From contig MVRU01000008.1 in the NCBI GenBank assembly GCA_002067745.1, forward strand, positions 1 through 60,345: DNA of 60,345 bases, written 5' to 3'. This document shows positions 9,370 through 18,136 of this stretch, piece after piece. Both the position numbers and the translations under genes were made by a program. The notes under the pieces are model-generated. The model had not been told where the DNA came from. It saw only the letters and a list, made by a program, of their open reading frames with translations, and made no database searches. How positions within the stretch are numbered: position 1 is the first letter of the stretch; every line of letters begins with the position of its first letter. Source of the DNA: Syntrophus sp. PtaU1.Bin005 (GTDB taxonomy: Bacteria > Desulfobacterota > Syntrophia > Syntrophales > Syntrophaceae).

Positions 9370-10292
9370 CCATCCTCTCCGACAATCTGGACCTCGGCTT
9401 CCAGATGGACGTCCCGGCAGTCTCTTACCCGAATCCTGACCTCTTCCATCAGATCCATAATTTCGGCAGTCCGGGCATGCCCCAGATTGACGATAAAGTT
9501 GCCGTGCAGTTCAGAAACCATGGCATCTCCCCGGCGTGTCCCCTTCAGTCCGGCTTCCTCAATCAGCCGCCCGGCAGGCATACTTCGAGGATTTTTAAAG
9601 ATGGAACCCGCATTGCGCAGGTTCAGCGGATGCTTTCTTTTTCGCAGGGAAAGGATTTCCTCAATCTTCGCCGCGATCTCTTCCCGGTTGCCCGGAGACA
9701 GAACGAACTCGGCACTGACGATCACAGCGGCATCAGGAAGAACCAGGCGACGGTACTCAAAGGAGAGATCCCGCCGGGACAGGGTCTCCAGCTCCTGGTG
9801 CTCATTCAGAACGGCAATCTCCGCCACCACGTCCTTCATTTCGATCCCATAGGCCCCGGCATTCATTCGAACCGCCCCACCGACACTACCGGGGATGCCG
9901 GCGCAGAGCTCCATGCCGGTCAGGGATTCCCGCTGGCAGAGACGCACGATCGCCGCAAGGGCGACCCCCGCTTCGGCCCGGACCCGCACCTTCCCTTCGG
10001 CACCTGGCACCCAGGACAGTTGTTTGAGCCCCTGCAGAGAGACAGCAACCCCACGGTACCCTCCATCCCGGACAAGCAGATTGGTCCCGTTGCCCAGGGC
10101 CAGAAAAGGCACCCGGCTTTTCCGAAGGAGGGAAAGCAGATGAGCCAGCTCCTGCCGATTCTGAGGGAAGACCAGGACGTCCGCAGGCCCCCCCACCCCC
10201 ATGGACGTATAACGGCCCAGGGGTTCATCAAAGAGGACGGGGCCCGAAACACAGGATGTCAACTGCTCTTTGAAAGAGGCGTCAAGCGGCAC
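9366..10292 (-). CDS. murB: UDP-N-acetylenolpyruvoylglucosamine reductase MurB
   Basis: Cytoplasmic FAD enzyme that reduces UDP-GlcNAc-enolpyruvate to UDP-MurNAc with NADPH. The 308-residue protein shows the FAD-binding blocks TSMGVGGPADVLV near residue 30 and FLALGNGTNLLVRDGG near 75, ELCAGIPGSVGGAVRMNAGAYG near 130, and the C-terminal NAGSIFKNP and ISELHGNFIVN-type region with Glu in the catalytic tail. The length and the lack of the extra loop fit the type II (short) MurB. It overlaps murC by 11 bases at its start and ftsQ by 4 at its end. Confidence 0.97.
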   Translation of the reverse strand: MPLDASFKEQLTSCVSGPVLFDEPLGRYTSMGVGGPADVLVFPQNRQELAHLLSLLRKSRVPFLALGNGTNLLVRDGGYRGVAVSLQGLKQLSWVPGAEGKVRVRAEAGVALAAIVRLCQRESLTGMELCAGIPGSVGGAVRMNAGAYGIEMKDVVAEIAVLNEHQELETLSRRDLSFEYRRLVLPDAAVIVSAEFVLSPGNREEIAAKIEEILSLRKRKHPLNLRNAGSIFKNPRSMPAGRLIEEAGLKGTRRGDAMVSELHGNFIVNLGHARTAEIMDLMEEVRIRVRDCRDVHLEAEVQIVGEDG

Positions 10293-11709
10293 GGGATTTT
10301 TTAACCTCCTTCAGTCGGTTCAACAGGGACATCCCCACGGAATTGACGCTTCCCGCGCCCTGGGTGATGACCAGATCCTCCGGCTGAACGATGGACAGCA
10401 GATAATTCGTGATTTCTTCAAAACCAGGCATGTAGAGCACTTCGCGCTGGGTGAAGGAGCGGATGCCGTCACAAAGAGCAGCCGCCGTCACCCCTTCAAT
10501 GGGATCCTCGCTGGCGGGATAGATGTCCGTCACGATCAGAAGATCCGCCTCAGTAAAGGCTCCCAGAAATTCGCGGAAAAGGGCCTGGGTCCGCGTGTAA
10601 CGGTGGGGTTGAAACACCACGATCATCCTGTCCTTCCATACCTGTCTCGCCGCCGCGAGCGTCGCGCTGATTTCCGTGGGGTGATGGCCATAGTCATCCA
10701 CAACGGTGACTCCGGCTTCTTTTCCCTTGATCTCCAGTCTTCGGCCCACGCCGACATAACTTTTCAACCCCTCCCGGATGGCCGCCATGGTCATCTCCAG
10801 TTCCCTTGCCACCGCAACCGTGGCCAGGGAATTATAAACGTTAAAGAGACCCGGGACGGAAAGCTCCACATTTCCCAGATATTCCGTTCGGCAATAGAGC
10901 TTGTACTCCGTCGTTCCCCCGTTAAAGCGGATATCCTCCGCCCGGTAGTCCGCAGTCGGCTCCAGGCCGTATGTGAGCGTCTTCCGCTTGATGTCCGGAA
11001 GGATGGCTTTGACGTTGGGATCGTCCTGACAAAGAACGACGGATCCGTAAAAGGGAACGATATTGGCAAACTGGAGAAAGGCGGTCTTGATGTCCTCGAT
11101 GTCCCGGTAATAATCGAGATGCTCCCGGTCGATATTGGTAATGACGGCCAGAGACGGAGACAGTTTCAGGAAAGAGCCGTCGCTTTCATCCGCCTCGGCC
11201 ACGATGAAGTCCCCGTGGCCCATCCGGGCATTACTCCCGATGCTGCCCAGCTTTCCGCCGATCACCATGGTTGGATCCAGCCCGCCTGTGGCCATCACCG
11301 TCGCGATCATCGAGGTGGTCGTCGTCTTGCCGTGACTCCCCGATACGGCGATGGACACTTTCATCTTCAGCAGCTCCGCCAGCATTTCCGCCCTGGGTAT
11401 GACGGGAATCGCCCTTCGATGCGCCTCCAGCACCTCGGGATTGTCCCGCCGGACCGCCGTTGAGGTCACCACCACATCGGTATCGCCCAGGTTAGCGGCC
11501 TGATGCCCCTGAAACACCGCAGCGCCAAGCGCAACAAGATGTTCGGTGGTGTCCGAAGTTTTCAGGTCCGATCCGCTGACGGCATAGCCCAGATTCAACA
11601 GGACCTCGGCAATTCCACTCATCCCGATACCGCCGATCCCGACGAAATGAATGCGACGTACCTTTTTGCGCATGACATCTGTTACTCTGTAGAGCCTCAT
11701 GGCGTTCAA
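10282..11709 (-). CDS. murC: UDP-N-acetylmuramate-L-alanine ligase MurC
   Basis: ATP-dependent Mur ligase adding L-alanine to UDP-MurNAc in the cytoplasm. It contains the N-terminal nucleotide-fold motif FVGIGGIGMSGIAEVL (about 22-37), the ATP loop GSHGKTT at 124-130 and the C-terminal DDYGHHPTEI (typical of MurC). The 475-codon reading begins with TTG at 11709, which has AAGGGG seven bases upstream. ATG codons at 11700 and 11673 are alternatives but are less well placed. A 102-base AT-rich gap with promoter-like elements separates it from murG. Confidence 0.97.
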   Translation of the reverse strand: MNAMRLYRVTDVMRKKVRRIHFVGIGGIGMSGIAEVLLNLGYAVSGSDLKTSDTTEHLVALGAAVFQGHQAANLGDTDVVVTSTAVRRDNPEVLEAHRRAIPVIPRAEMLAELLKMKVSIAVSGSHGKTTTTSMIATVMATGGLDPTMVIGGKLGSIGSNARMGHGDFIVAEADESDGSFLKLSPSLAVITNIDREHLDYYRDIEDIKTAFLQFANIVPFYGSVVLCQDDPNVKAILPDIKRKTLTYGLEPTADYRAEDIRFNGGTTEYKLYCRTEYLGNVELSVPGLFNVYNSLATVAVARELEMTMAAIREGLKSYVGVGRRLEIKGKEAGVTVVDDYGHHPTEISATLAAARQVWKDRMIVVFQPHRYTRTQALFREFLGAFTEADLLIVTDIYPASEDPIEGVTAAALCDGIRSFTQREVLYMPGFEEITNYLLSIVQPEDLVITQGAGSVNSVGMSLLNRLKEVKKSRAA

Positions 11710-11761
11710 CGGTATTCCCCTTTGCTGTAAGGGCTAAAATCCCTTTATGTAGTGTAAATTT

Positions 11762-11802
11762 TTGATCATATACACTATATGTTGTATAATGTCCACCGAA
11801 AA
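11762..11802. promoter_or_regulatory. AT-rich promoter-like dyad between murG and murC
   Basis: The plus strand carries TTGATC (11762-11767), a 17-base spacer and a perfect TATAAT (11785-11790), which would fire rightward into murG as antisense. The spacer and -10 include an inverted repeat, TATACA (11769-11774) and TGTATA (11783-11788), eight bases apart. On the minus strand the same dyad gives TATAGT (11774-11779), with a poor -35 (TTTTCG, 11797-11802) at 17 bases, in position to serve murC. The element is markedly AT-rich against its surroundings. Which direction is active cannot be decided by eye. Confidence 0.45.
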
Positions 11803-11811
11803 AAAACTTTG

Positions 11812-12897
11812 TTATTTCTTGATCATGGCCAGGCAAGTATCAACAATGTCCGAAGCGGCGTAAATATTTCCCATATTCGCCGCATTTGCCGCAATCTCTT
11901 TTAACCGGGAAGGATGATCATATAAATTTTTAATTTCATCCACCAGCCGGCGGCCGTCGAGCTCTTTCTCCGGAACCATGACGGCCGCCCCCGCCTTGAG
12001 CAGAACCTTGGCATTTTCAGTCTGATGGTCCCCGATGGCATAGGGGAAGGGGATGAGGATCGCCCCTTTCCCCATGGCGGTGATTTCGGCGATGGAGGTC
12101 GCACCTGCCCTGCAGATCAAAAGGTCCGCGGACTCGTAAGCGGAAGCCATGTCCTGGATGAAGGGGACAACCCGGGCATTGAAACCCCCGGCGGCATAAG
12201 CGGCCGACATGCTCTCGCAATCCCGCTCCCCCGTCTGATGGACAATGGAAAGGACCCCCTGAAGAGGCTTCAGAAAAGGCAGGGCATCCAAAACCGCTGA
12301 ATTGATGGCATGCGCCCCCTGGCTGCCGCCGAATATCAGCAGGGAAAATTGATCCGTCACTTTTTCAACCACCGGCTTACCGGTGAAAAAGGCGGCCCGG
12401 ATCGGATTTCCCGAAACCCTTGTCTTTTTCGCGGGGAACCATTTTCCCCCGTCGGCAAAGCTGAGAAAGACGCGATCCACAAAACAGCCGAGAATCCGAT
12501 TGGTCAGACCGGGAATGGAATTCTGCTCGGCAATGGCTGTGCGAATCCCCATGAGGCGGGCCGCAGCGACAGCCGGACCCGAGGCATAGCCTCCGACTCC
12601 GATCACGATGTCCGGCCGGAAGGAGCGGATGATCCGCACCGACTGGAGGAAACTTCCCGGAAGCTTTAAAAGGGCCAGGGTCGACCGGATCAGTCCCCGG
12701 CCCTTGATGCCTTCCACGTTCAGCAATTCCAAGGGAAAACCGATTTTCTTGAGGACTTTCTGCTCGATGCCCCGGTTCGTGCCGACAAACAGGATCCTGT
12801 TCCCCTCACTGCGGCGCAGCCATTCCTCCGCAATGGCTACACCGGGGAAAAGATGGCCTCCGGTGCCGCCCCCGGCTATGAGTACCCGGACCGTCAT
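11812..12897 (-). CDS. murG: Lipid II synthase MurG
   Basis: Peripheral inner-membrane glycosyltransferase that adds GlcNAc to lipid I, giving lipid II. The 361-residue GT-B protein has the N-terminal GGGTGGHLFPGVAIAEEW loop, FVGTNRGIEQKVL, VGVGGYASGPAVAAA, and the C-terminal donor-binding segments LLIFGGSQGAHAIN and LICRAGATSIAEI. The ATG overlaps the ftsW stop by four bases. The gene is followed by the 102-base regulatory-looking gap before murC. Confidence 0.97.
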   Translation of the reverse strand: MTVRVLIAGGGTGGHLFPGVAIAEEWLRRSEGNRILFVGTNRGIEQKVLKKIGFPLELLNVEGIKGRGLIRSTLALLKLPGSFLQSVRIIRSFRPDIVIGVGGYASGPAVAAARLMGIRTAIAEQNSIPGLTNRILGCFVDRVFLSFADGGKWFPAKKTRVSGNPIRAAFFTGKPVVEKVTDQFSLLIFGGSQGAHAINSAVLDALPFLKPLQGVLSIVHQTGERDCESMSAAYAAGGFNARVVPFIQDMASAYESADLLICRAGATSIAEITAMGKGAILIPFPYAIGDHQTENAKVLLKAGAAVMVPEKELDGRRLVDEIKNLYDHPSRLKEIAANAANMGNIYAASDIVDTCLAMIKK

Positions 12898-14069
12898 TGC
12901 GATTCACCCTTTTTCTCTGAAAAGGTTGAAATATTCAGAAGAATGCCTATCGCGGCCAGACTCATCACCAGGGACGTCCCTCCGTAGCTGAGAAAGGGAA
13001 GGGCCAGGCCCTTGAGGGGAATCAATCCCATCACCCCGGCAATGTTGATGACGGCTTCGAGGGCAAGAAGCATGGTTAACCCTGCGGCAACCAGGGTTCC
13101 GAAGAGATCCGGGGCCTTGAACGCGATGAGGAATCCCCGGACGATGAGCACGACAAACAGGGCGATGACCACAAAAACTCCGACAAACCCCGCTTCTTCG
13201 GCAATAATGGAAAGGATGAAGTCCGTATGAGGCTCAGGAAGATAGAAAAGCTTCTGCATGCTGTCACCGACTCCCACACCGAAGGCGCCCCCGGAACCAA
13301 AGGATATCAGGGACTGAATGACCTGGAAACCCGACCGCTGGGGATCCTGCCAGGGATCAAGGAAGGCCGTCAGCCGCTTGATCCGGTAGCTTTCGTGGAC
13401 CAGAAACCAGATCCCCACGGGAATGAGACCCGCCAGCAAAGCGCCGAGATGAACCAGCCTGGCACCGGCCATATAGAACATGAGCAGCAGAATGACCGAC
13501 ATGATGGCGCAGGTGCCGAAATCCGGCTCCAGAATGATCAGCAGCATGATGACCGCCGTGACGCTCAGCGGCACCGCCACCCCGCGGCTGAAGTTCTTCC
13601 TGTAATCAATCTTGCGGTTCAGGAAATGGGCAAGAAAGAGAATCATGCAGATTTTAACCAGCTCGGAAACCTGGAAAGAAAAAAAACCCATTCTGAGCCA
13701 TCTTGTCGCGCCGCCGGCACGGACGCCCAGGTGGGGGATGAGAACCAGCGAAAGGAGGACAATGCTGACCAGGATCCCTGGATAAGCCGCCTTTTTTAGA
13801 TAGTAATAGGGAATCTTCGCCATCAGAAGCATGATTCCGAAGCCGAGGACAACAAAAACGACCTGCTTTTTCAGAAAATACCACCCGTCATGATGGTGGG
13901 CCTGACTCGCCGCGGCCATGATCGAACTGGAGCTGTAAATCATGACCGTCCCGATGCTCACGAGAATCAGCACCGCCAGCAGGAGAACGAGATCCGGCCT
14001 TTTGTCCCCTTCGGGAAATTCGGAAATCGGCAGTTCCGGCAGCGATATTTTCTTTAAAAATCCGATCAT
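12894..14069 (-). CDS. ftsW: SEDS peptidoglycan polymerase FtsW
   Basis: Polytopic septal glycosyltransferase that works with FtsI. The 391-residue protein is almost wholly hydrophobic, with about ten predicted membrane helices starting near residue 25. It keeps SEDS signatures: GGATRWLRMGFFSFQVSEL, the acidic QPDFG-like segment as LEPDFGTCAIM, EPHTDFILSIIAEEAGFVG and LPFLSYGGTSLVMSLAAIGI near the C-terminus. The location between murD and murG makes FtsW rather than RodA the right call. It overlaps both neighbours by four bases. Confidence 0.96.
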   Translation of the reverse strand: MIGFLKKISLPELPISEFPEGDKRPDLVLLLAVLILVSIGTVMIYSSSSIMAAASQAHHHDGWYFLKKQVVFVVLGFGIMLLMAKIPYYYLKKAAYPGILVSIVLLSLVLIPHLGVRAGGATRWLRMGFFSFQVSELVKICMILFLAHFLNRKIDYRKNFSRGVAVPLSVTAVIMLLIILEPDFGTCAIMSVILLLMFYMAGARLVHLGALLAGLIPVGIWFLVHESYRIKRLTAFLDPWQDPQRSGFQVIQSLISFGSGGAFGVGVGDSMQKLFYLPEPHTDFILSIIAEEAGFVGVFVVIALFVVLIVRGFLIAFKAPDLFGTLVAAGLTMLLALEAVINIAGVMGLIPLKGLALPFLSYGGTSLVMSLAAIGILLNISTFSEKKGESQ

Positions 14070-15427
14070 GCCAGGGCCCTCACTTCCTCCTGAAAAAATT
14101 CGCCACGAGCCTTATAGTTGTTGAATTCATCGAAGCTCGCACATCCCGGAGAGAGCAGAACGACATCCCCGGCGCCGGCCTGTCCGCGGGCAGCCGCAAT
14201 GGCCTCTTTCAGGGTCGGCGCCATGAGGGTGGGAACGATTTCACCGATCCGCTCCCGGATCTTTTCCCTCGCCTCGCCAAAGAGCACCAGGACCTTGACC
14301 CGGTTCGGCAGGAGGTCGCTCAGGGATTCGAAATCCCCGTCTTTGTCCCGGCCTCCCATGAGAAGGACAAGGGGTTCCGAGAAGCTTTCGATGGCCCTTT
14401 TGACGGCTCCGACATTGGTGCCCTTGGAATCGTCATAAAATTTTACGCCCCCGATCTCCCGGGTGAATTCTATCCTGTGGGCAATTCCTGAAAAATTCGC
14501 CACCGCCTGGATGACCTCTTCCCGGGTGCATCCGCAGGCGCGGCACGCCAGGATGGCGGCCATGACATTCTCGATATTGTGAGCCCCCGGCAGACGGATG
14601 ATGTTCAAGGGGTAGCTCTCCCGCCCACCCTGGCCGTTGTGGTAAATCAGCTGCTCCCCTTCCCGGTACAGACCGACATCAACGCTCTGTGACGAGCTGA
14701 AAAAACGGACCCGCGACGGAAGGGATTCCGCCAAGACGGCCGAACGCGGTTCGTCGGCATTGAGGACGGCAAGATCCCCCTTCCCCTGATTATTGAAGAT
14801 CCGTTCCTTGACGGCCCTGTACGCCTCGAAGGACCCGTGGTAATCGACATGATCGCAGGTCGTATTCAGAAGCAGGGCCGCAAAAGCGTGAAACGCCTCA
14901 ACCCACTGAAGCTGGAAGCTGCTGACCTCGACAACCGCATAGTCAGCATCCTGCGGTCCCGCCACGTAATTGGCCAGGGGATTTCCGATGTTCCCGCCGA
15001 CAAAGACTTTCCGTCCGCTCTTTGCCAGGATTTCCCCGATCAGGGTCGTGGTGGTTGTTTTTCCGTTGGTCCCGGTAATGGCAATCATGGGTGTGCGGAG
15101 ATATCGGCTGGCCAGTTCCAGTTCACTCACAACGGGGATGCCTCTCTCCAGGGCTTCCTTCAGCAGGGGGTGAAGGGGCGGAACGCCGGGTGACGGCACC
15201 ACCATGTCCACGGAAGACAGCGCCGAAGTGTCGTAGCGGACCCACTCCACGCTCGCGCGGAGATCCTGCCCAAGCTGGGGAAGCACATCCTTTTCCAGGG
15301 AGAGGTCTTTTGCATCGGTAACGGCGATCCGGACGCCCCGCGCAGCCAGAAATCGTGCGGAAGCGATGCCCGTCTTCCCCCAGCCGATGATGAGAGTTTT
15401 CTGTCCCGACAGATCCATAAATGACAC
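14066..15427 (-). CDS. murD: UDP-N-acetylmuramoylalanine-D-glutamate ligase MurD
   Basis: Cytoplasmic Mur ligase adding D-glutamate to UDP-MurNAc-L-Ala. The 453-residue product has an N-terminal Rossmann-like domain (TLIIGWGKTGIASARFL), the ATP loop GTNGKTT at 119-125, NTTCDHVDYHGSFEAY in the central domain and FYDDSKGTNVGAVKRAIESF, the MurD form of the C-terminal motif. It starts one base after the mraY stop and its stop overlaps the ftsW start. Confidence 0.97.
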   Translation of the reverse strand: MSFMDLSGQKTLIIGWGKTGIASARFLAARGVRIAVTDAKDLSLEKDVLPQLGQDLRASVEWVRYDTSALSSVDMVVPSPGVPPLHPLLKEALERGIPVVSELELASRYLRTPMIAITGTNGKTTTTTLIGEILAKSGRKVFVGGNIGNPLANYVAGPQDADYAVVEVSSFQLQWVEAFHAFAALLLNTTCDHVDYHGSFEAYRAVKERIFNNQGKGDLAVLNADEPRSAVLAESLPSRVRFFSSSQSVDVGLYREGEQLIYHNGQGGRESYPLNIIRLPGAHNIENVMAAILACRACGCTREEVIQAVANFSGIAHRIEFTREIGGVKFYDDSKGTNVGAVKRAIESFSEPLVLLMGGRDKDGDFESLSDLLPNRVKVLVLFGEAREKIRERIGEIVPTLMAPTLKEAIAAARGQAGAGDVVLLSPGCASFDEFNNYKARGEFFQEEVRALA

Positions 15428-15428
15428 C

Positions 15429-16508
15429 CTAGCGAAGCTTTAAGGTACTGATGGCCAGCAGAGCCAGCAGGATGGAGATGATCCAGAAGCGGACGATCAC
15501 TTTCGGTTCAGCCCACCCCTTCAACTCGAAATGATGATGAATCGGAGCCATCCGGAAGATGCGCTTCCCGTGCGAGAGTTTGAACCACCCGACCTGGAAG
15601 ATGACGGAGAAGGTTTCCAGGACGAAAACGCCGCCCACGATGGCCAGCAGGATCTCCTGCTTGGTCGCGACGGCCAGACAGCCCAGCGCTCCCCCAAGGG
15701 AAAGAGACCCGGTATCTCCCATGAACACCTGGGCCGGGTAGGTATTGTACCAGAGGAATCCGATCCCGGCTCCCACGATAGCCCCGCAGAAAATGCTCAG
15801 TTCTCCGACGCCGGCCACACCGGGAATCTGCAGGTAGGAGGCGATTTTGTAATTCCCCGCAAAATAGGCGAAGAGCAGATAGGTCATAAAGCAGGTAATC
15901 GCCGGCCCAATGGCCAGGCCATCCAGCCCGTCCGTCAGATTCACGGCATTTGCGGCCCCGACGATGATGAAGGTCGAAAGAAGAACATAACCCCACCCCA
16001 GATCCGGCAGGGCCGTTTTAAAGAACGGAATGGCGACGATGGAGCTGAATCCCGGCTTGGCGTACAGGACAATGCTGACCAGGAGGGCGATGGCCACTTC
16101 GAAGGCAAGCCGCACGTTACCGGGCACCCCCTTGGAATTGTGACGTGTCAGTTTCCGGTAATCGTCGGCGAAGCCGATCAGTCCGTAACCCAGGGTCACC
16201 ATGAGCACGAGCCAGACGTAATCGATCGTAAGATTGGCCCACAGAAGGGTCGAAGCCACAACGGCAAAGATGATCAGGATCCCGCCCATCGTCGGCGTCC
16301 CCTCCTTGGCCAGATGCGCCTCGGGACCGTCATTCCGGATGACCTGCCCCATCTTCAACGCCTGCAGCTTCCGGATCAGCCATGGTCCCAGGATAAAGCA
16401 GATGACCAGGGCGGTAATGGTGGCATAAATCGTCCGAAAGGTGATGTATCGGAAGACATTGAGATAGGAATAGGTCTCGTGCAGCGGATAAAGAAGATGA
16501 TAAAGCAT
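15429..16508 (-). CDS. mraY: Phospho-MurNAc-pentapeptide transferase MraY
   Basis: Integral membrane enzyme that joins phospho-MurNAc-pentapeptide to undecaprenyl phosphate, making lipid I. The 359 residues include about ten membrane helices. Polyprenyl-phosphate transferase motifs are present: [10 protein letters not shown] near 72, FADDYRKLT near 115 with the Asp-Asp pair, [15 protein letters not shown] near 188 and [12 protein letters not shown] near the C-terminus. It begins 14 bases after murF and is followed by murD after a single base. Confidence 0.97.
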   Translation of the reverse strand: MLYHLLYPLHETYSYLNVFRYITFRTIYATITALVICFILGPWLIRKLQALKMGQVIRNDGPEAHLAKEGTPTMGGILIIFAVVASTLLWANLTIDYVWLVLMVTLGYGLIGFADDYRKLTRHNSKGVPGNVRLAFEVAIALLVSIVLYAKPGFSSIVAIPFFKTALPDLGWGYVLLSTFIIVGAANAVNLTDGLDGLAIGPAITCFMTYLLFAYFAGNYKIASYLQIPGVAGVGELSIFCGAIVGAGIGFLWYNTYPAQVFMGDTGSLSLGGALGCLAVATKQEILLAIVGGVFVLETFSVIFQVGWFKLSHGKRIFRMAPIHHHFELKGWAEPKVIVRFWIISILLALLAISTLKLR

Positions 16509-16522
16509 CCTGTCTTCCCCGT

Positions 16523-17950
16523 TCAGGCCGATGTTCGGTCAAGGATTTTCTTGACGATCTCTTCCATTTTCATCCTCCGTGACCCCTTGACCAGAATCCA
16601 GTCCCCCTGTTCCACGAAGGAGAGGATGGGATCAACGATTTCGTCGGCGTTCTCAAAAGAACGGATCCTTTCCCCCGGCAAGCCGCCTTTGGCGGCGCCG
16701 GCCGCCGTCGACCGGGAAAGGGGCCCTTTAAGATACAGCCTCCCAACATCCGTGGCAGCGGCTTCGAGCCCGACGGCTTCGTGAAGCTGCTCCGCAGACG
16801 GCCCCAGCTCCAGCATGTCGCCCAGGATTGCCACGCTGCGTGAGCTCCCCTTCAGAGTCTGGATGGTTTTCAAGGCTTCGCGAACGGATGCCGGGTTGGC
16901 ATTGTAGGTGTCATCAACGAGAAACGCGCCATTCGGCAGGCAGTGGATTTCGAAGCGAGCGGTTACAGGACGGAAATTCCGGAGACCTTGAGAAATTTTA
17001 TCGATGCCGAGCCCAGAAGCCCTGGACAACGCGGCTGCAGCCAAGGCATTGTATATGTTGTGCATACCGGAAGCAGAAAGCCGGACGGAAACCGAATCCG
17101 GACCACAGTTCAAACGGAAAGACTGCCCCGCTACGCCCTCTTTCGCAATATCCGAAGCAGTCAAATCGGCCTGGGAGATCACCCCGTAGGTCACTGTTCT
17201 TCCCGTCCACAAACGCCTCAATGGCGCCATGGCCTCATCATCTGCATTAAATACGGCCACACCGGATCTGGACATGGTGCCATAGAGATCGCCCTTCTCC
17301 TCACGGATGTTCTCGAGCGTCTTCAAGCCTTCCAGATGGGCGGGGCCGATATTGGTAACGAGCCCGATATCAGGTTCCGCTATTTCTGTCAACCGCTTGA
17401 TTTCACCCCGGGCATTGGTTCCCAGCTCCACAATGGCCAGGTCGTGGCTTCGTTCCAGGCGGAGCAGGGTGAGAGGCAACCCGATCAGGTTGTTGAGGTT
17501 CCCCTCCGTTTTCAGTACGGAAAACGTCTGCTCGAGGACGGCGGCGGTCATTTCCTTGGTCGTTGTCTTTCCGGAACTGCCCGTTATGGCTATGACGGGC
17601 TGGCCGGATCGTCTCCGCCAGAAGCGGGCCAGATCGCCCAGGGCCCTTAAGGTATCCTCCACGACAATGACCGGGCAGCTTCCGGGAATTTTTGAAACCG
17701 TCTCCAGCATACCGGCATGATGGGCATCCATCAGAAGCCCGCCGGCGCCTCTCGCAATGGCCTCCCCCAGGAAATCATGGCCGTCGAAACGATCCCCCTT
17801 CAAGGGAATATAGAGATTGCCCTGAACAAGCTGCCGGCTATCGGTTGACACACCGCGGAGACGGCAAGCCGCCTCGCCCTGCAGAAGCTTTCCTCCCGTC
17901 GCCGTGACTACCTCGTCAGCCGGGAATTCCGGCCCGAATTTCTGATTCAA
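16523..17950 (-). CDS. murF: UDP-MurNAc-tripeptide-D-Ala-D-Ala ligase MurF
   Basis: Cytoplasmic Mur ligase that adds the D-Ala-D-Ala dipeptide. The 475-residue product carries the ATP loop in [30 protein letters not shown] and [15 protein letters not shown], the MurF-type C-terminal signature. The first codon is TTG at 17950, backed by GGGGAGG with a seven-base spacer, and no in-frame ATG lies nearby. It follows murE after a 186-base gap, the largest break within the cluster's mur genes. Confidence 0.97.
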   Translation of the reverse strand: MNQKFGPEFPADEVVTATGGKLLQGEAACRLRGVSTDSRQLVQGNLYIPLKGDRFDGHDFLGEAIARGAGGLLMDAHHAGMLETVSKIPGSCPVIVVEDTLRALGDLARFWRRRSGQPVIAITGSSGKTTTKEMTAAVLEQTFSVLKTEGNLNNLIGLPLTLLRLERSHDLAIVELGTNARGEIKRLTEIAEPDIGLVTNIGPAHLEGLKTLENIREEKGDLYGTMSRSGVAVFNADDEAMAPLRRLWTGRTVTYGVISQADLTASDIAKEGVAGQSFRLNCGPDSVSVRLSASGMHNIYNALAAAALSRASGLGIDKISQGLRNFRPVTARFEIHCLPNGAFLVDDTYNANPASVREALKTIQTLKGSSRSVAILGDMLELGPSAEQLHEAVGLEAAATDVGRLYLKGPLSRSTAAGAAKGGLPGERIRSFENADEIVDPILSFVEQGDWILVKGSRRMKMEEIVKKILDRTSA

Positions 17951-18136
17951 AGGAAGACCTCCCCATCCTGTATGGAATTGTCCTGTCCGTCTTAAACGCA
18001 GGAGAAAGAACCATTCCGCTGTACCAGATTCTCTTCTTCGGCAAAGGATCGTTCAGCTTCAGGTTATCAGGAATTATTGTGAGCTCTCAGGCGAGCAGAG
18101 GAATTCCGAACAGAGCGGACCCGCACCAAACCGGCG

